Shown piece after piece: positions 56,678-64,000 of a DNA stretch of 64,000 nucleotides. The stretch lies in contig OY821770.1 of the NCBI GenBank assembly GCA_963682175.1, forward strand, positions 17,142,501 through 17,206,500. The letters are read 5' to 3'. Both the position numbers and the translations under genes were made by a program. Numbering within the stretch: position 1 is the first letter of the stretch; the number at the start of each line of letters is the position of its first letter. Below the pieces are notes generated by a model. That model was given only the letters and a program-made list of their open reading frames with translations, was not told where the DNA came from and made no database searches. The stretch comes from Triglochin maritima. Taxonomy: Eukaryota; Streptophyta; Magnoliopsida; Alismatales; Juncaginaceae.

Positions 56678-58708
56678 TGTAGGATTTCGTGTCCCTATGT
56701 ATGTATATATTTAAAAAACATTAATACAACATACAAGATCGTTTTCATATTTTCAACAATTTCTATGTACATTACTTTGTGTTTATTCTAATATCATGAA
56801 GCCCTACATTTATTAAAATAAACCACAAAGGTAAAATCATACCTAAAGGTTCTCTAAAACCTTTTTGAAGATTCGGGGTCGCGTTGCCCGTTGAATCGTC
56901 CACGGATTTGCCTCCGAGTGTTCACCAAACTCTAAACAAGATTAGAGAGAAAGGAGTCAGTCAATCAATCTCTAATAAGGTTTAGAATCTAGCTAATAAC
57001 CCCTCTTTGAGTTCCTAAGATTTCTATCTCCTAAACTCAAAATTACCAAGAGAATTTCGTGGTGATTAGATGAGAGATTAATGAGAGAAATAATTTTGCA
57101 TTCGTATTAAACAAGTAGGAGTAGGTGCCCTTTTATAGGCTACCAAAATATCCTTATCAAGAGCTATTCTTTAGCCATGATCCCTTGTTTATTCTCTCCT
57201 AAAATTAATCTCTAATTTCCACATAAGCACCCTAAAAATGTTTTAATTAATTCTGGAATTAATCCAATACATGATCTAATTAATCTCTTAATAATTCAAG
57301 CAGAATCGTTTTGTTCGGTGGACCGAGTACTACTCGGTCAACCGAACCGTTCGGTTTTAACACGTGTTTGGTGCACCGTGAGCGAAACGGTCGACCGATT
57401 CCGCATGAGAAAAATTTCCTGGAAAATTTCGGACGAATAACGTCTTTTACTCGGTCTACTGTTGACCCACCAGAATTTCTTCTGGGACATAGTCTACGGA
57501 TGACAGTGTCACCTTCGGTCCACCGAAAATACCTCTTCTCGGTAGACCGTTTCCAATCGGTTAACCGAACCCGATTGTCCAGGCACTCTAGACAATCTCG
57601 ATCAATCAATTGTGTTTACCCGTTCTCCATTCGGTTAACCGATCAGATGATACCTCGGTCGACCAAACCCTGAACGGTTCACCGTGTTTGACCCCGATTT
57701 TGTCTTTATCAAATTTTGGATTTATTTCCAGCAAAATTTGATCTTTTGGGGTTATTAGCAAATTCACATCTTATGTAATATATTATCTTATGTAATATTA
57801 AAATATTACACCCCATAATATATATATCTCATATGAATTTATTATGATTTTAATTATGTCAATTCTCTTGATACATTGATTTTAATTAATTCACCACATG
57901 TGTCCCATTTTCACATGAAACTCGACACATCATATGAACTTAAAATAAAGCCTATTGTTTCCCAGTTTTGTGGTGTGACCTATAGGAGGATCTAACCCAA
58001 ATTGGCAGAGATATTAAACACTTAACATCTCAAACTATAAGCGGTATGTAGCTACACATTATAGTTACCAAATTAGCATAAATGTCGTTGTCCTACCTGA
58101 ACCAAAACACAATCCATTTAGTGATGTAAGTGCACCACTTGTGTCCGTCCCTTGCCTCATGATATTAAGAATATATACAAAGTAGAAATGTGTCACCTTT
58201 GACTAGCTATCTTTTCTAGCACAAGTCATGTTCAACCAACTATTTCATTTATCACTATATTCATTGATAGTTTTTGACAATAATCAAATTAAGCACTTCT
58301 TGAGTGAAAACATATAAGTCTCATATCTTAGGATCCAAGACACAGTAAAACATTAATGACACGAAACACAATTCCATAATGTTTTACTTGTTAGGTCTAT
58401 TCAACATATAAAAGTAATCTTTTCCTCTTTTATATACTCGTGTCGTCAACTATTTGTAGAGCTACAACAATCGATAACCAACACGACAATCTTATCTCGG
58501 TAATTAATGTTCCATGTTAATTACCATGATTGTGAATACCTTTTGATTTATGTAATCCATTATCTTTTAGAGCTCTACGATTAAGGACCATGCATCTCTT
58601 CCTTAACACTTCCAAAAGATGAATACCATAATCATGGAACAAAATGTTTGCACATTCAATTCATAATAATTGACATAAAAGTAAAACTTTTATAACACAT
58701 TCCTTTCA
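56678..58708 (-). repeat. 5' LTR of the copia element
   Basis: Plus-strand reading TGTAGGATTT...CCTTTCA. A TATA box (CTATAAAAGG on the minus strand) lies near 57138, with palindrome variants upstream of it (57310-57670). Compared with the 3' LTR it lacks about 250-300 bp at 58202, at a TTTG/ACTAGC junction. Confidence 0.85.
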
Positions 58709-61280
58709 ATATTAAATTATTACACCCATAATATATACACCTCATATGAATTATTAATGATTTTAATTATGTCAATTCTCATGACATATTGATTTTATTG
58801 ATTCACCACATGTGTCACTTTTTCACATGAAACCCGACACATCATATGAACTCAAAATCAAGCTTCTTGTTTTTCAGTTTTGTGGTGTGACCTATAGGAG
58901 GATCTAATCCAAATTGGCAGTGATATTAAACACTTTATATCTCAAACTATAAGCGGTATCTAGCTACACATTATAGTTACCCAATTAGTATAGATGTCTT
59001 TGTTCCACTCGAACTAAAACACGATCCATTTAGTGATGTAAGTGCACCACTTGTGTTCGTCCCTTGCCTCATGATATTAAGAATATATACAAAGTAGAAA
59101 TGTGTCACCTTTGTATTATATTCATTTCTTGATCTCTTTAAGCTAATTATAACTATGTAACTTAACTCAAGTTACATTGTGCACATTATAATTTTGCTTT
59201 ATCATTGTGCCTAATGATATCATCACTCAATTAAGTGGGACAATGATAATCGTTTGACTAGCTATCTTTTCCAGCACAAGTCATGTTCAACCAACTATTG
59301 CATTTATCATTATACTCATTGATAGCTTTTGACAATAATCAAATTAAGCACTTCTTGAGTGAAAAGATATAAGTCTCATATCTTAGGATCCAAGACACAG
59401 TAAAATATTAATGACACGAAACACAATTCCATAATATTTTACTTGTTAGGTCTATTCAATATATAAAAATAATATTTTCCTCTTTTATATACTCGCATCG
59501 TCAATTATTTGTAGAGCTACAACAATCGATGACCTACACGACAATCTTATCTCGGTGATTAATGTTCCATTTTAATTACCATGATTGTGAATAACTTTTG
59601 ATTTATGTAAACCATTCTCTTTTAGAGCTCTACGGTTAAGGACCAAACACCTCTTCCTCAACACTTTCAAAAGACGAATACCATAATCATGGAACAAAAT
59701 GTTTATACTGTAGGATCGTGTGGGTTATGGGTCCACTAATCACTATTAATCTAATAACTAACTAATCAAACAATAAACGCAGCGGAAACAATTTAAAGAC
59801 TAGTAGGGAAAATAACATGCAAACCACAAAGAGACTCGGCGTTTTTATAGATGTTCGGCACCCCACCAGGGTCCTAGTCCTCTCTTGTAAGCTCCGCTCG
59901 ACTCCGCGAGCTCCGCCTACGTCTTCACTAACCACTCCCCATTCCGGGCCGGGAGAGAACGCCTTTTACACCACAAGCAACGCGAACAACCCTCGCTTGC
60001 TTGAATTCTTCCTCTCACAATCCGAGAGGGACACTTCGGGCTTTCACCGAAGTCCTTGCTTCTTTGACAACTCTTGTAACTGAGTGGGATTCACTCTCTA
60101 ATTGAGCACAACAATTGCTAGATGATTGTATGATGAATGATGTGGAAATTGGGCTTTGGATGGCTAATTTGGAGCTTGGAGGTTGTGGAAAATCTCACTA
60201 TAGGTTTGACACTTTGGAGTTGTGAAATCTTGTGGAAAACTAAGTGTGAACCTCTATTTATAAGCTCCTAAAGATTTCTAGCCGTTTGGACAAGATTTGA
60301 TTGGGGTTTGTGCAAAGCACACAAAACAGAAAATCGGATTCAGAAATCTGTCCAGAAACGGTCGACCGAAAGGTGTAACGGTCGACCGAACCCTTGAATA
60401 AGTTAATGGATCGGTTGACCGAACAAAGGTACTGGTCGACCTAACACTTAAGTTCTATAAGTCAACGGTCGACCGAACAGGTACCGGTCGACCGAACTAC
60501 AGGGTTCGGTAGAGGGAAAACTCGATCGGTTGAACTAAACTTGAGTCGACCGATAGCAGGTAGATTTTCCCTAATGGAGCGGTCGACCGAACAAGGTATT
60601 TTGTTCGACCGGTTCAAAAGTATTTGGGGGTGTATTAAGAGAAAAATGTGTATAAGACCGTTGTATAATACGACAAGGATAACGGTCGTATTTTTACCAG
60701 AAATAGCAAACGAAACGGTCGACCGAAGGTCTACCGGTCGACCGAACAGGTCTGGGTAAACGGTAAACAGAAGTGTGATCGGTTGAACTGATTGGTCTGG
60801 TATAACAAATATTGTGTATAACCGGTCGACCGAAAGGTGAACGGTCGACCGAACTCAGGCAGACTGGCGACCAATGTGTTTAGGTGTTTAGGTGATCTAA
60901 TGGAGTCCAAATGATATGATATTTTGTGTGTGACTTCTACAAGGAACCTAGTGTGTGAATGCATGCATATTAGCTTAAGTTAGGCTCAATTCACATAAGT
61001 TCCTAATACTCAAAGAAAGGTAAAATTACATGTCTTCAATCCTAGCTTGATTACATGTCTTGACTTGATTTTTCTTCTTTTTTGAGTCTTGATCACCTGT
61101 ATATGTTAGCACAATACAACATGTATACCATTATACTACATGTGCTAATCTACATGTCCTAATTAAGATTAGGTTGAAATACATCATCAAAATACGGATT
61201 AAGGCCAAAAAGCCAACATATACATCCAATTCATAACAATTGACATATAAAAGTAAAACTGTTAGAACACATTCCTTTAA
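58709..61280 (-). repeat. 3' LTR of a second copia element, split by a solo LTR
   Basis: 58709-59708 and 61219-61280 together match the copia LTR from its ATATTAAATTATTAC middle to the terminal ACACATTCCTTTAA. The left part was displaced when the element at 49473-58708 inserted. The interior is interrupted by the solo LTR at 59709-61218. Confidence 0.75.
59709..61218 (-). repeat. Solo LTR, Sirevirus-like, 1510 bp
   Basis: Plus-strand reading TGTAGGATC...GCCAACA, with perfect 5-bp duplications TATAC (59704-59708 and 61219-61223). Nine perfect CGGTCGACCG copies lie between 60359 and 60851, upstream on the minus strand of the TATTTATAAGC TATA box near 60255. It is similar to the LTRs of the gag-only element. 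Confidence 0.93.
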
Positions 61281-61361
61281 ATGTCCAACTTGTTATCAAA
61301 GTTTTCTTTGACATACGTTATCAATGTATAAAACAATAATAATTAGGGTAAGTCTCTCTAA

Positions 61362-62270
61362 TCACTCATCAAGCCAATCAACATGGTTCCTCAGACCCAT
61401 GGACTCGAAATGCATTTCGCCCTTGGCTTGGGATAAGGGTTTGGTGAATGGATCAGTTGTGTTGTTGTTTGTGTCCACCCATAACAGATTTATTTTGCCT
61501 TCGTCGATGAAGTCATGTGTGACAAAGTACTTACGATCTATGTACTTCACTTTGTGGTGTGATTTGGGATCCTTGATTTGTGAGATAGATGCACTATTAT
61601 CGCAAAATAGCTCTATTGGTCCCTCGTACGAGGGAACTACTCCAAGCTCTTCAAGGAACTTCTTAATCCACACTCCTTCCTTGCTCGCTTTAGCGACATC
61701 CATTACTTCGGAAGTGGTGGTTGAGTCAGCCGTAGTGCTTTGCTTCCAACTACGCCAACCACAGCTCCACCATTCAGAAGGAAGACGTATCCTGATTGCG
61801 ACCTTCTATCGTCGGGATCACTCATGAAACCCGCATCCGAATAGCCATCGGCTATTAACTCCCTTTGTCCTTTATAAACAAGAAAGTTATCTTTGGTCCG
61901 GTTATGGTACCTCAGAATATTCTTGACCGCAGTCCAATGCTCATGACCTACGTTGGATTGGTGACGACTTGTCACGCTTAGAGCATACGAGACATCGGGT
62001 CTTGTGCAAGTCATCGCGTATATGATTGATCCTATTGCCGAAACATAAGGGATATCTTTCATGTACTCCACGTCTTTATGTGATTCAACACATTGAGACT
62101 TCTTGAGTTGCACACCCATACTCGTTGACACATTGCCCTTTTTGGAGTTGTTCATACTGAACCTTTCCAGGACCTTGTCAATGTATGTACGTTGACTTAG
62201 GCCAATGAGTCTATGGGATCTATCTCTATATATCTTGATTCCCAAGATGTATTGAGTCTCACCCATATCT
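61362..62270 (-). pseudogene. Second copia element: reverse transcriptase end and RNase H
   Basis: Minus-strand frames 62266-61703 and 61703-61362 encode Y-I-L-G-I-K-I-Y-R-D, M-T-C-T-R-P-D-V-S-Y-A and the RNase H C-terminus, in the same order as 52010-51095. A frameshift lies near 61755. At 62270 the coding sequence stops exactly where the LTR at 62271 begins. Confidence 0.85.
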
Positions 62271-63956
62271 TGTAAGTTAATCGATCACTAATCTAGAGGA
62301 AGGGGGGGGGGGGGGGGGGTGAATAGATTATCTCCAAATTTTCGTAAACAATTGCACAATTAAAACAATAAGGGAAAGAATGCAAACCACAAGATGACTC
62401 CGGAGATTGATAGAGGTTCGATCACACCACCGTGATCTAGTCCTCTCCTCAAGTTCTGATCGATCCTCCGATCCCTACTCGAGAATTCACTATTATCTTC
62501 GTTCCGGGTTGAAGATAAACCCTCTTACAATTGGAGCCTTGCGAAGACCCTCGCCATGCTCGGATCTTCTCTCACAACCTGAGAGGGTGCTTCCTCGAAG
62601 CTTTACAACACAATGGAAATTGAATGTCGTTGTTGAACTCTAACTTGAATGCACTCAAGGATATGATTTAAGCTTGGAGTGAATTTAGTGGAAGTATGAG
62701 AGTTGGTGGAGCTTTGAAGGCTTGAAGATTGAGAGCACAAGAGTAGGATTGATATTTGGCAAGTAAGGTTGTGAATGTGTCTCTTAAGTGAAGCTTATAT
62801 AGCCTTCAAAATAAATAGAGCCGTTATGGTAAGTTGGTGAGAATTGGACCAAGGGAAAACAAGATGTGACTTAAGCTCGGGCAGAAATCGAGACAGATTC
62901 GGTCGACCGTTAGTCCAACGGTAGTCCGAAGCAATGGTCAGAAACAAGCACTCGGTTAATCGATTATAGGTCGGATAACCGTTCACCAACTTCCAATAAC
63001 TTTTTCCTAATATCGGATAATTAACTTCGGTTGACCGAGACCGCTTCAGTGCACCGTTAAAGAGTGGATAATAAAGATTTGGTGCTATTCGGTGATCATG
63101 TTCGGTAGACCGTGGCATGTTCGGTTGACCGATACATGTGCGGGTTTTCGGCTGACATTGTATGGGAAATTGGTTTATCGATAATGGTCGAAATATTACG
63201 TGGAAAAATAGTCGTTTTGATCTTACATGTAACAACACTTTGGTAATCCGAAGCGCCATCGGTAGACCGGTATGGATGTTTCAAAGGATGTGGCTAAACG
63301 ACAAAATATAAGTCCGGTGGACTTAGTTGTGCCACGTGGGCCAATAAGATGAAGTCAGTTTAGGCCTAAAGACACATAGAAGTTCGGATGACCGATCTCG
63401 CTTTGGAATACCGAATAGAGATGTCCAGAGAAGTTTCGAAGCTACTGGGAAAAGAGACACGATCGACCAGGTAAGGTTCGGTACACCGAAACAATGATTC
63501 CAGGAGATCAAGTTTTTACTGACTCTAAGGAGACGGTTGACCGAATAAGGTTCGGTACACCGAAACAAGGGTTCCAGGAGATCAAGTGGTTACTGACTCT
63601 ATAGGGAACAGTTCACAGAGAGACACTCGGTTATCCGTGGGGAACCTGGTTCGGTAAACCGATAAGGACACGGTCGACCGAGACAGACAGGTTTATCCTT
63701 TTGTGCATCAAGTGTACATTTGATCCTATAACTCAAATAAATGGAAAATTACGTATGAAGTCCTTGAGCTTTGATTACAAGTCTTGAGCCTTGATCTTAA
63801 AGTTGATTAGTCACTTGGTTTGATCACCTACATTATTAGGAATACACAATATCTATGCAATTTGACAATATGATGTGTGTGATGTTGTAATTGAAGTTAT
63901 GAATACATTAGTTTGTTAATCATCAAAATTAAGATTAAAGGGCCAAAAAGACAACA
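62271..63956 (-). repeat. 3' LTR of a Sirevirus-like element running off the window, 1686 bp
   Basis: Plus-strand reading TGTAAGTTAATCG...GACAACA. On the minus strand it begins TGTTGTCTTTTTGG, preceded by AAAAAGGGGGAGAT (63957-63970). The preceding bases TATCT (62266-62270) are the expected target duplication, but the other copy is outside the window. It has two perfect CGGTCGACCG copies (62901, 63671) and many variants, an 18-G run at 62301-62318, and a TATATAGC TATA-like box near 62797. Confidence 0.85.
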
Positions 63957-64000
63957 ATCTCCCCCTTTTTGATGATGACAAACTAATGTCAAATTGTGTA
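63957..64000 (-). promoter_or_regulatory. Polypurine tract and start of the internal region
   Basis: Complement of AATCTCCCCCTTTTTGATGATG, the same polypurine arrangement as at 45316. The internal region continues beyond the window. Confidence 0.75.

Larger units (their letters stand above)
49473..58708 (-). mobile_element. Ty1/copia element, near full length, minus strand
   Basis: Composed of a truncated 3' LTR (49473-51013), a polyprotein region, a 5' leader and a 5' LTR (56678-58708). The pol order is protease, integrase, reverse transcriptase, RNase H, as in Ty1/copia. The left end of the 3' LTR is missing, so no target duplication can be checked. Its right end sits in the middle of a sister LTR (58709 onward). 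Confidence 0.85.

Noticed and set aside
1..64000. Endogenous plant pararetrovirus or other viral insertion
   Set aside because: No movement-protein or coat-protein motif seen; all reverse transcriptase sequence has the Ty1/copia domain order with LTRs.

Overview
This is nuclear DNA from a flowering plant, built almost entirely of transposable elements. The evidence is a plant-type gene with spliceosomal introns, Ty1/copia and Ty3-type LTR retrotransposons whose primer-binding sites match initiator-Met tRNA, CACTA elements, a FAR1/Mutator-type transposase, and plant-only transposon ORF families. The species cannot be named from the sequence. There is no sign of bacterial operons, CRISPR arrays, rRNA or tRNA genes.

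Layout. 1-11970 is the 3' end of a Sirevirus-like element carrying a broken plant transposon-protein ORF. A CACTA element splits that ORF (914-1948), and the 3' LTR is split by a Ty3-type element whose own 5' LTR is invaded by a third element (three nesting levels). 11971-18875 is a patchwork of LTR pieces, a CACTA MITE, a 0.94 kb inverted repeat and a 2.2 kb Ty3-type 5' LTR. 18876-28600 holds decayed plant-mobile-domain and DUF7745-like fragments interrupted by three solo LTRs, each with a target-site duplication (one imperfect). 28600-37700 is a decayed Mutator-type locus: a FAR1-like transposase on the plus strand and a Ulp1-protease-like gene on the minus strand, with a 5'-truncated copia element inserted in the transposase. 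39159-42398 is the only convincing host gene, a small three-exon gene for the mitochondrial ATP synthase subunit e. 43795-49150 is a complete gag-only Sirevirus-like element with a perfect target duplication. 49473-58708 is a nearly full-length but mutated Ty1/copia element on the minus strand. It sits in the LTR of a relative (58709-62270), which also carries a solo LTR, and 62271-63956 is the 3' LTR of another Sirevirus-like element that runs off the window.

The most unusual signal is a palindrome, CGGTCGACCG, present in roughly 55-60 perfect copies plus many one-base variants. Almost all lie in LTR U3 regions, upstream of a TATA box where one can be seen, in at least three LTR families with different termini. 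Many copies come in pairs 19-22 bp apart. This looks like a shared regulatory module. Two further points are a copia LTR that contains about 1.05 kb matching the 5' leader of its own family, and a copia integrase whose catalytic spacing appears stretched by a G homopolymer. All similarity statements are by eye; no search was run.
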